Below, in pieces: positions 9,006 through 16,099 of a stretch of DNA of 64,000 bases. A program made the translations under genes and the position numbers. Origin of the DNA: Spirilliplanes yamanashiensis (GTDB lineage Bacteria; Actinomycetota; Actinomycetes; Mycobacteriales; Micromonosporaceae). The notes under the pieces are model-generated. The model was not told the DNA's origin, ran no database searches, and worked only from the letters and a program-made list of their open reading frames with translations. The stretch's first letter is position 1; the number at the start of each line of letters is the position of its first letter. Location: contig NZ_BOOY01000010.1 of the NCBI RefSeq assembly GCF_016863475.1, forward strand, positions 36,184 through 100,183, read 5' to 3'.

Positions 9006-9078
9006 TGCGCCCGAAGGGACTCGAACCCCTAACCTTCTGATCCGTAGTCAGATGCTCTATCCATTGAGCTACGGGCGC
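9006..9078 (-). tRNA. tRNA-Arg (anticodon ACG)
   Basis: 73-nt cloverleaf on the minus strand. The acceptor stem pairs 9072-9078 with 9007-9013 (GCGCCCG / CGGGCGC); the anticodon loop reads CTACGGA flanked by a TCTGA/TCAGA stem, giving anticodon ACG (read as ICG). The T loop GGTTCGAGTCC is intact. CCA is not encoded. Confidence 0.95.
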
Positions 9079-9114
9079 TCAGTGCTCCGCCAGCATACAC
9101 ACCGGCTCGACACG

Positions 9115-9205
9115 CGGAGACTCCGGGATTCGAACCCGGGAGGGGCTGTAAGACCCCAACCGCATTAGCAGTGCGGCGCCATAGACCGGACTAGGCGAAG
9201 TCTCC
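9115..9205 (-). tRNA. tRNA-Ser (anticodon GCT)
   Basis: 91-nt type-II tRNA on the minus strand with a long variable arm. The acceptor stem pairs 9199-9205 with 9116-9122 (GGAGACT / AGTCTCC); the anticodon loop CTGCTAA in a CCGCA/TGCGG stem gives anticodon GCT, reading AGC/AGT. Lies 36 bp upstream of tRNA-Arg on the same strand, so they may share a transcript. Confidence 0.95.
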
Positions 9206-9472
9206 CCGGCGGCCCAGGGACCACCGACGGTTGAGGATACCGTGCCCCCCACACCGTCAGCAAAGAGACTAACCTCCTGCTCCCGAAGATCGGTGACGGG
9301 GGCGTCGTCGGCGTGGTGAGCTGCTACGTTGCGCGCTCCCGCGCCCGGCGATGCCGGGACCCGGCCGCCCGTCGATGTCACCGTCCGCGCAGGGTCACCC
9401 ACCTGCGGTCGCCGAGATCACCGATGTCGGCGACCCGAGGGCTTTCAACAGGAAGAACGGCGATCTCCGGGC

Positions 9473-9478
9473 TAGGCT
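9473..9478 (+). promoter_or_regulatory. -10 hexamer of leaderless promoter
   Basis: TAGGCT ends 8 nt before ATG 9487; no ribosome-binding site precedes that ATG. Confidence 0.45.
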
Positions 9479-9486
9479 CCGTCGGC

Positions 9487-11316
9487 ATGGAGGCAGACCG
9501 GTCCACGGACGACAGCCGCGCCGAGAACCGGCGCGAGGTGCCCCGTTCCCGCACCCCGAAGGCCACGTTCAGCAGCGCGGAACCCACGGCAGGCGACGAC
9601 CGCCCGGGCCCCCCGGCCCGGCCGCCGGCGGTCGCCTTCCGGCAACCTCACAACCGCGACGCTACGGGCGCTCCGGGCACTTCTGACGTTTCCTCGCCCG
9701 ACGGCCCCGAGCCGAAGCCCGCCGCCCGCCCCACCACCGGAGCCCCGCAGCCCGGGGCGACGGCGGCGCCGTCCGGCAAGCCACCGCGGCCGAAGGCACC
9801 GGCCAAGCAGGCGCCCGCCAAGCAGCAGCGCCCCAAGCCCACCCCGCCGAAGAAGGCGAAGCCCCAGCCCCCGGCCCCGGAGCCCTCGGCCGGACCCACT
9901 GCCGCAGCGGCCACACCGGCGGCGGCGCCCGAGGCGACCGGCCCCGCCCCCCAGGCCGCACCGCCGAAGACCACTCCGCCCAAGGCGGCACCGCCGAAGG
10001 CCACCCAGCCCAAGGCCGCCCCGCGGAAGGCCACCCCGGCCCAGGCCACACCGCTGAAGGCAGCGGCTCAGACCACTCCATCCAAGGCAGCCTCGCTCGA
10101 GGCCGCGGCCCAGACCGCCCCGCCCAAGGCAGCCCCGCTGGAGGCCGCGGCTCAGGCCGCGCCGGCCAAGGCCAACCCGCCGAAGGCGGCCGAGCCCAAG
10201 GCAGGCCCGACGGAGGCCACGATTCCGGCCGCGCCGACCAAGGCCGACCTGACCAAGGCCGACCCGACTAAGGCGGCCGAGCCCAAGGCAGGCCCGACGG
10301 GCGCCGCGGCCCCGGCCGCGCCGACCAAGGCCACGCAGCAGGGGACCACCCCGCCGAAGGCACCGACCCAGGCCACGCCGCTCGAGGCCACGGTCACCCC
10401 GTCGGAGGCTGTGGCCCCCGCCGGCGACGCCAAGCCCACGCCCCCGGCAAAGGCCGCAAAGCCCGCCAAGGCCGCCAAGGCCGGCCGCCCGCTAGCGGTC
10501 CCCCCGCTTCCGCAGGTCCAGCCCACCACCGCGGCCAAGCAATCCCCGGCCGAGCAGCGCCCCGCCGCCCGCCAGGCCCCCGTCGGCAAGGACGACCCCG
10601 TCACCCCGGCCGGCCCCCAGCAGCCGGCGCCGCAGGCGGCGGAGACCGCCACGACCGGGCAGGCGACCCTCAAGCACCCGAAGACCCTCGCCGACCAGCG
10701 CCCCAAGCCCCCCGCCGAGCGCACCGACCCGGTGCCCCGCCGGCACGCCACCCTGAGCGCGCAGCCGGCCGAGAGCGCCAACGGCGGGCTGTGGGGGCGG
10801 CTCGCCGCCGATCCCGCGCACGCCCCCGAGACCCTCGCCGAGGCGGCCGTGGCCGCGCTCGGGCCGAAGGCGGCCGCGTGGGTGCGGGTGACGCGGGAGG
10901 CGTATCCGCACGCGGACCAGGATGCGGTCGCGCGGCTGGCTGTCGAGCGGGCTCGGCGGCACGGGGCCGTCGGTGGGGCGGTCGCGGCGCTGTCCGGCGG
11001 GGCGGCGGTGTTGACCGGGGCGGCCGCGAGCGCGTACGCCCAATCCTTGCTGGTCCTGTCGGTGGCGGCCGCTTACGGGCACGATCCGGCGGCGCCGGAG
11101 CGGGTCGCGGAGTTGGTGCGGCTCACCGGGGTGCGGCCGGAGTCGGACGGGCCGGTGGAGCGGCTGGCGATGCCGCTGGTCGGGCAGGCGGTGACGTGGT
11201 TCGCGCTGCGGACCGTGAACCGGCTGCTGCCGGGGGCGGCGCTCGTCGCGGCGACGCTGGGGGCGCGGGCGTCGGTGGAGAAGCTGGGGGCCAAGGCGGT
11301 GGCGCACTACCGCTAG
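9487..11316 (+). CDS. Lys/Ala/Pro-rich repeat protein with C-terminal hydrophobic helical domain
   Basis: 609 residues. Residues about 60-430 are low-complexity, built of short units such as PPKA, TPLKA and PTKAD, with a 29-residue unit duplicated (see repeat 10183-10332). This part should be disordered and strongly basic, resembling histone-H1-like or cell-wall-threading tails. The last ~170 residues form an ordered domain: an acidic/amphipathic helix pair, then glycine/alanine-rich hydrophobic helices (GAVAALSGGAAVLTGAA) and WFALRTVNRLLPG, vaguely like EcsC-type membrane-associated domains. The start at ATG 9487 follows the leaderless -10 TAGGCT. Its stop shares CTAG with the convergent gene. 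Function unknown. Confidence 0.7.
   Translation: MEADRSTDDSRAENRREVPRSRTPKATFSSAEPTAGDDRPGPPARPPAVAFRQPHNRDATGAPGTSDVSSPDGPEPKPAARPTTGAPQPGATAAPSGKPPRPKAPAKQAPAKQQRPKPTPPKKAKPQPPAPEPSAGPTAAAATPAAAPEATGPAPQAAPPKTTPPKAAPPKATQPKAAPRKATPAQATPLKAAAQTTPSKAASLEAAAQTAPPKAAPLEAAAQAAPAKANPPKAAEPKAGPTEATIPAAPTKADLTKADPTKAAEPKAGPTGAAAPAAPTKATQQGTTPPKAPTQATPLEATVTPSEAVAPAGDAKPTPPAKAAKPAKAAKAGRPLAVPPLPQVQPTTAAKQSPAEQRPAARQAPVGKDDPVTPAGPQQPAPQAAETATTGQATLKHPKTLADQRPKPPAERTDPVPRRHATLSAQPAESANGGLWGRLAADPAHAPETLAEAAVAALGPKAAAWVRVTREAYPHADQDAVARLAVERARRHGAVGGAVAALSGGAAVLTGAAASAYAQSLLVLSVAAAYGHDPAAPERVAELVRLTGVRPESDGPVERLAMPLVGQAVTWFALRTVNRLLPGAALVAATLGARASVEKLGAKAVAHYR
10183..10332 (+). repeat. 87-bp-period direct repeat inside a coding region
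   Basis: The 63-bp segment 10183-10245 recurs at 10270-10332 with a few changes in its middle; it encodes KAAEPKAGPT...PAAPTKA twice. The period is 29 codons, consistent with in-frame tandem duplication. Confidence 0.75.
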
Positions 11317-12110
11317 ACCCAGGACAGCCACTCCTTCGGCAGCAGGGTGTAGCCGACGAACGCGAACACGTCGAGCAGCAGGTGCGCGAGGATCAGCGGC
11401 AGCACCCGCTTCGTCCGGAGGAAGAACAGGGCGAAGACGACGCCCATGACGGCGTTGCCGACGAACGCGCCGAAGCCCTGGTAGAGGTGGTACGAGCCGC
11501 GCAGGGCGGCGGACACGGCGATGATCACCGGGGTGCGGTAGGCGAGGTCGCGCAGCCGGGTCATGAGGTAGCCGACGACGATGACCTCTTCGAGGATGGC
11601 GTTCTCGGCGGCGGCGAGGATGAGCACGGGCACGGCCCACCACAGGTCGGGCAGGGCGGCGGGCACCAGGTTGGCGTTGATGCCGAGCAGGCCGGCGACG
11701 TACACCAGGGCCAGGCCGGGCAGCCCGATGAGGGCGGCCAGGGCGGCGCCGCGGGCCAGGTCCTGCATCGGGGTGCGGCGGTCGATGCCGAGCGACAGGG
11801 TGGGGTGGTCGCGGCGCAGCAGGTGGACGGCGAGCAGCACCGGCACGATCGCGAAGGCGATGCCGAGGAGCTGGTAGGTGAGGTCGAGCCAGGGCCGCGG
11901 TGAGGCGGACGTGTTCATGGCGACGGTCTGGTCGCCGAGGCGCTGTTCGGCGGTGAGTTTCGCGGTGAGCGAGACGATCGCGTAGACGGCGGACTGGCCG
12001 AGCGACAGGCCGAGCACGAGCAGGATCTCGGCGTGCACGGCGCCGCGGCCGGCGGGCGGGCGGGCCCAGCCGGGTAGGACCGGCGGGGAGGGCGATGCGT
12101 CGGCTGCCAC
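11313..12110 (-). CDS. CPBP family intramembrane metalloprotease
   Basis: 265 residues, about seven to eight membrane segments. The CPBP/ABI (PF02517) motifs are present: EEVIVVGYLMTRLRD (motif 1, paired glutamates), RGSYHLYQG (motif 2, histidine) and HLLLDVFAF (motif 3). These residues coordinate the catalytic metal inside the membrane; relatives process prenylated or membrane substrates or act in bacteriocin self-immunity. The start is taken as GTG 12110; no strong ribosome site is visible. Its stop codon overlaps that of the upstream convergent gene in the 4-base CTAG 11313-11316. Confidence 0.85.
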   Translation of the reverse strand: MAADASPSPPVLPGWARPPAGRGAVHAEILLVLGLSLGQSAVYAIVSLTAKLTAEQRLGDQTVAMNTSASPRPWLDLTYQLLGIAFAIVPVLLAVHLLRRDHPTLSLGIDRRTPMQDLARGAALAALIGLPGLALVYVAGLLGINANLVPAALPDLWWAVPVLILAAAENAILEEVIVVGYLMTRLRDLAYRTPVIIAVSAALRGSYHLYQGFGAFVGNAVMGVVFALFFLRTKRVLPLILAHLLLDVFAFVGYTLLPKEWLSWV

Positions 12111-12350
12111 CCGACCACTGTGCCATCCGGGGGCCGCCGTACCGAAGGCGATCGGGTGAGCGACGCACCGCCACGCGGGTGCGGCGAATGTCGCACTCGG
12201 GGCCGTCCGCGCAGGTCATCGACCGCCGCCGCACTCAGACACAGAGCGTGATGGATGGTTGTCGCACAGTTGGTGCGACGGCGGTCAGTGCGGGGCGGGC
12301 ACCGTGAATTGGTCAGACGTACACCGTCCGCCACTTCCGGAGAGGCCTCG

Positions 12351-13457
12351 ATGGGTAACCTCGCACGGCTGTTGAAGGAGAGCTGGACTCTCGTCGAGGA
12401 CCAGCAGGACAAGGTCGCCGGCTACTTCTACGCGAGGATGTTCCTGTCCCACCCGGACCTGCGGGACCTGTTCCCGGTGCAGATGGACGTGCAGCGCGCC
12501 CGCCTGCTCAACGCGATCGTCACGGCGGTGCAGACGCTCGAGGACCCGGAGGTCTTCGACGAGTACCTGAAGGCGCTGGGCCGCGACCACCGCAAGTTCC
12601 ACGTCAGCCCCGAGCACTACGACGTGGTGGGCGGCGCGCTGATCGAGGCGATGCGGGCGTTCGCGGGCGAGCAGTGGAGCATCGAGTACGACCAGGCGTG
12701 GGCGGACGCGTACGGCGTGATCGCCGCGAAGATGCTGGCCGGCGCGGACGCGGACACGAACCCGCCGTACTGGCACGCGGAGGTGATCGCGCACGAGCGG
12801 CGCAGCACCGACATCGCCACGTTCACGGTGGCGCCGATGCAGCCGATCGACTACCGGGCGGGCCAGTACCTGTCGGTGGAGGTGCCGAAGTACCAGCCGC
12901 GGATGTGGCGCACGTACTCGCCGGCGAACGCCCCGCGCAAGGACAACACCCTGGACTTCCACGTGCGCGCGATCGGCGCGGGCTGGGTGTCGAGCGCGCT
13001 GGTGCGCCGGTTGAAGCCGGGCGACATGGTGCGGCTGGCCGCGCCGATGGGCTCGATGACGCTGGACCGCCGGTCGACCCGCGACGTGGTGTTCGTGGCG
13101 GGCGGCACGGGCCTGGCGCCGATCAAGGCGCTGGTGGAGGAGCTGACCCGGTACAACCGGACCCGCTGGGTGCACGTGTTCTTCGGCGCCCGCAACCGCG
13201 ACGACCTGTACGACCTGGCGGAGCTGAACAAGCTGGCGGCCCGCTACCCGTGGCTGTCGCTGGTGCCGGCGTGCAGCGAGGACGAGACGTTCCCCGGTGA
13301 GCAGGGGCTGATCTCCGAGGTGGTGGCCCGGTACGGGCCGTGGTCGGAGCACGACTTCTTCGTCTCCGGTTCGGGCACGATGGTGAAGGCGACGCTGCGC
13401 ACGCTGGCGGAGCTGCAGGTGCCGTCGATGCGCATCCGCTACGACACCTTCAACTAG
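12351..13457 (+). CDS. hmp: Flavohemoprotein (nitric oxide dioxygenase-like)
   Basis: 368 residues, start ATG 12351 with GGAGAGG six bases upstream. An N-terminal globin domain (about 1-135) has the B10 tyrosine (Y27 in YFYARMF), a distal glutamine (Q48 in DVQRARLLNAI) and the proximal histidine H80 (GRDHRKFHVSPEHY). The reductase part (about 140-368) has the FAD motif RTYS, the NAD(P) motif GGTGLAPIKALV and a C-terminal SGSGTMV. Such proteins convert NO to nitrate using NAD(P)H and oxygen. It is somewhat shorter than the ~400-residue E. coli Hmp. Its stop shares CTAG with the convergent deformylase-fusion gene. Confidence 0.88.
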   Translation: MGNLARLLKESWTLVEDQQDKVAGYFYARMFLSHPDLRDLFPVQMDVQRARLLNAIVTAVQTLEDPEVFDEYLKALGRDHRKFHVSPEHYDVVGGALIEAMRAFAGEQWSIEYDQAWADAYGVIAAKMLAGADADTNPPYWHAEVIAHERRSTDIATFTVAPMQPIDYRAGQYLSVEVPKYQPRMWRTYSPANAPRKDNTLDFHVRAIGAGWVSSALVRRLKPGDMVRLAAPMGSMTLDRRSTRDVVFVAGGTGLAPIKALVEELTRYNRTRWVHVFFGARNRDDLYDLAELNKLAARYPWLSLVPACSEDETFPGEQGLISEVVARYGPWSEHDFFVSGSGTMVKATLRTLAELQVPSMRIRYDTFN

Positions 13458-14953
13458 TACGCCCAGGGGCTGCCGGTCTGCCGGTACTCCTCGACCGGCA
13501 GCAGGGGTTCGCCGGCGGGCATCCGGTCGACGTACAGCCGGCCCTCCAGGTGGTCGATCTCGTGGGCGACGAGCCGGGCCATGGCCCGTTCGAAGAACGT
13601 GATGACGCGGGTGCCGTCGTACCGGGAGTGCTCGACCTCGATCCGCAGCGGCCGGCTGACCAGGCCGCGGTGGTCGAAGAAGGACAGGCAGCCCTCGTAG
13701 CGCTCGTCGGTGGCGTCGCTCTCGCCGACGACGCGCGGGTTGACCAGGACGATGCTGTCGGCGCCGCGCTCGGGCGGCCGCACGACGGCGATCGCGGACG
13801 GCAGGCCGATCTGCGGCGCGGCCAGCCCGACGCCCTTGCGGAACACGTGCAGCTCGTCGAGCTTGTCGAGGGTGGCGCGCAGCCGCACGGCGGCGTCGCG
13901 CGCGGCGGCCTCCTCGCGCGGCAGGTCGTACGGCCGGGCGCGGCGGCGCAGCAGGTCGTCGCCGCGCTGCACGATGCCGGCGTCGGCCATCCGGGCGCTG
14001 GCCCGGCCCTCCGAGGGCGCGGCGGTGGCGGCGGCGCTGCCGCGGAAGCGCCATTCGAGCCGGTACCGCGCGTTGAGGGCGGGGGTGTCGGTGTGCCACT
14101 CGAACGTGGACCGTTCGGCGTCGGCGTGCCGCTCCAGCGGGGTGCGGACGGGCGCCTCGGCGGCGAGGGAGTCCTCGACGCCCCACACCTGGGCCTCGAA
14201 CTCCAGCGGGAAGCTGAGCCGGACGGTGAGGTGCCGGGTGGGCAGGCGGACGGCCCGCTGGAACCACTGCCCCCACTTCTCCTGCCCGACGGTGTACTCG
14301 TACTCGATGGTGGTGCGCTCGCCCGGGTAGAGCGGGAAGCGGCCGCGTTCGTTCTCGAACAGCAGCCAGACCTCCTTGAAGTTGTCCCGGTCCTGCTTGC
14401 TGCGCCACTCCATCCGCTCGTCCTCGCAGCGGGCCTGGATGTCGAGCTCCGCGTAGGTGAGCGGGTGGTCGCGGTGGTGCCGGTTGGAGCGCTCGGAGTC
14501 CTGCGGGTACCGGTCGACGGCGATCCGCACCAGGTAGCGGGTGACGGGCTCGTTGCCGGCGTTGTAGAGGTCGCGGCGCACCTTGCACCGGTACACGCCG
14601 TCGGTGTACGTCAGCTCGGCGATCTCCTGGTCGACGATGAGCCCGGTGCCGGGCGGCATCCACTGCTCGGGCACGGGCGGGTCGCGGTGCACGGAGTTGC
14701 GGGAGTGCCGCAGCTCGTCGTACTCCTGGAACTTCTGCCAGATGGCGCCGCCGGCGCCGAGGACGGCCTCGGCGCGGCGGGCGAAGTCCTCGGTGGGGCG
14801 GTGCCGGCGCCCCTCCACGTGGCTGACGTACGACGGGTCGAAGCCCATCAGCGCGGCGAGCTGCTTCTTGGTCATGCCGCGATCGACCCGCCACTGCGCG
14901 AGCAGGGCCGCGAACGTCTCAGCGGCTCGCTCGACGGGCGAGGTGGTCATCAC
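13454..14953 (-). CDS. XRE-family regulator fused to a complete peptide deformylase
   Basis: 499 residues in three parts. Residues about 20-75 form an XRE helix-turn-helix (MTKKQLAALMGFDPSYVSHV). Residues about 95-300 form a beta-rich domain of unknown function with many aromatic/charged strands. Residues about 335-499 carry all three deformylase motifs: GVGLAAPQIG (374-383), EGCLS (420-424) and HEIDH (464-468), so the metal site (one Cys, two His) and catalytic Glu are intact. Deformylases remove formyl groups from nascent peptides; this fusion is unlikely to be the housekeeping enzyme. Start: GTG 14953 or ATG 14950, behind GAAGGGG. It may sense formyl-peptides or metal state and regulate its own promoter; this is inference. 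Confidence 0.85.
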   Translation of the reverse strand: MMTTSPVERAAETFAALLAQWRVDRGMTKKQLAALMGFDPSYVSHVEGRRHRPTEDFARRAEAVLGAGGAIWQKFQEYDELRHSRNSVHRDPPVPEQWMPPGTGLIVDQEIAELTYTDGVYRCKVRRDLYNAGNEPVTRYLVRIAVDRYPQDSERSNRHHRDHPLTYAELDIQARCEDERMEWRSKQDRDNFKEVWLLFENERGRFPLYPGERTTIEYEYTVGQEKWGQWFQRAVRLPTRHLTVRLSFPLEFEAQVWGVEDSLAAEAPVRTPLERHADAERSTFEWHTDTPALNARYRLEWRFRGSAAATAAPSEGRASARMADAGIVQRGDDLLRRRARPYDLPREEAAARDAAVRLRATLDKLDELHVFRKGVGLAAPQIGLPSAIAVVRPPERGADSIVLVNPRVVGESDATDERYEGCLSFFDHRGLVSRPLRIEVEHSRYDGTRVITFFERAMARLVAHEIDHLEGRLYVDRMPAGEPLLPVEEYRQTGSPWAY

Positions 14954-15078
14954 GGTTGTCCCCTTCGTGCCGGGAATTCCCAGTCTCCGTTCCCGTGGTC
15001 CACGCCGCTAACCGACTAGCGCGTTGCCGACAGATGGCTTGACGATTCCCCAACCCCGTATCCACGGGTTAGGTCACA

Positions 15079-15092
15079 CTGACCCCGGTCAG
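15079..15092. promoter_or_regulatory. Palindrome, possible operator
   Basis: CTGACCCCGGTCAG has perfect 6-bp arms around CC, in the 258-bp space between the XRE-deformylase start and the FhuF-like gene. It is a candidate site for the XRE regulator, by position only. Confidence 0.25.
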
Positions 15093-15153
15093 TCACTCTC
15101 CGGTGATCTTCACGGCCGGGAAACGGACGGTCGGTGTGATGATCCCCCGAGCC

Positions 15154-15172
15154 TATGGTTAGGCTTGCCTTA
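15154..15172 (+). promoter_or_regulatory. IdeR/DmdR-type iron box
   Basis: The 19 bp match the actinobacterial iron-box consensus TTAGGTTAGGCTAACCTAA at 14 positions by eye. The box overlaps one TAGGCT -10-like hexamer (15160-15165) and precedes another (15179-15184), where a repressor would block transcription of the FhuF-like gene. Confidence 0.5.
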
Positions 15173-15211
15173 GGGAGCTAGGCTGACGCGTCCGGCTCGG
15201 AGTGGAGCCAC

Positions 15212-16036
15212 GTGCAGAGGGAGGTGACCGGCCCGGCGATGACCACCGCACTCGACCGCGGCGCCGCCGCCGCCCAGCCCCTCGCCCCCGTCACCGCCAC
15301 GCTGCGCGCCATGTTCGGCACCGCCACCGACCTGCCCGGCCTGGCCCCCGGCCTCACCGTGCACGACCGGGCCGGCTGGCGCACCGCGAGCGACCTCATC
15401 GCCTGCCACCTGCCCGAGCTGCTGCGCGCCGCCGAACGCCGCTGGGACGCCCAGCCGCACGCGGCCGCCGCCCTGGCGTGGAAGACCTACACCTACTGGC
15501 TGGCGCTGCCCGCCGTGCTCGGCTGGGCGTCCGCCCGCCGGGTGCCGCTGCTGCGCGCCGAGGACGTGCTCGTCCACTTCGAGGACCACCGCCCGCTGGT
15601 CACCCTCGGCCTCGACCGCGACATCACCGTCGCCGTCCTGCCGTCCGACCCGATCGCCGCCCTCGCCCTACCCAACGTGCGCGTGGTGGCCGACGAGGCG
15701 GCGCTGCTGGCCGAGCTGCGCGCGAGCCTGCTCACCGCCCACCTCGAGCCGATGCTCGACGCGCTGCACGCCCACCGGGTCCGCCTGGGCGCGCGCACCC
15801 TGCTCGGCTCCCTGGCCTCCGGCGTCGCGCACGCGGTGCTGCGCTCCGCCGACGTGGTGCCCGGCTCCACCGCCCAGACCATCCACACCCTGCTGGCCAC
15901 GCTCGGCGTCGACGACCTCGTCGAGCTGGTGCCGGGCCCCGGCGGCCAGCTCACCGTGCAGCGCCGGACGTGCTGCCTGGCGTTCACCCTGCCGAAGCCG
16001 AAGGTCTGCACCGGCTGCTGCATCCGCACCGCCTGA
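15212..16036 (+). CDS. FhuF-like (2Fe-2S) ferric-siderophore reductase
   Basis: 274 residues. The diagnostic feature is the C-terminal cysteine cluster CC-x10-C-x2-C (TCCLAFTLPKPKVCTGCC), the 2Fe-2S ligand pattern of FhuF-type proteins, which release iron from imported ferric siderophores. The rest is Ala/Leu-rich helical, as in the family. Start choices are GTG 15212 (GGAGTGGAG just upstream), GTG 15224 and ATG 15239; the first is used. The iron box at 15154-15172 supports repression when iron is plentiful. No siderophore transporter lies next to it here. Confidence 0.75.
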   Translation: MQREVTGPAMTTALDRGAAAAQPLAPVTATLRAMFGTATDLPGLAPGLTVHDRAGWRTASDLIACHLPELLRAAERRWDAQPHAAAALAWKTYTYWLALPAVLGWASARRVPLLRAEDVLVHFEDHRPLVTLGLDRDITVAVLPSDPIAALALPNVRVVADEAALLAELRASLLTAHLEPMLDALHAHRVRLGARTLLGSLASGVAHAVLRSADVVPGSTAQTIHTLLATLGVDDLVELVPGPGGQLTVQRRTCCLAFTLPKPKVCTGCCIRTA

Positions 16037-16056
16037 CCCCCGCACCCCGACACGAC

Positions 16057-16087
16057 GAAGGCCGGACCCCGACGGGGCCCGGCCTTC
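16057..16087. terminator. Bidirectional hairpin terminator
   Basis: Inverted repeat GAAGGCCGG (16057-16065) with CCGGCCTTC (16079-16087), further paired inside by ACCCC/GGGG, between the convergent stops 16036 and 16100. Confidence 0.65.
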
Positions 16088-16099
16088 CTGTCGTCGTCG

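Noticed and set aside
12285..14894. 869-residue minus-strand frame over the flavohemoprotein and deformylase fusion
   Set aside because: Composition is Arg/Ala/Pro noise; the other frames carry complete catalytic motifs.
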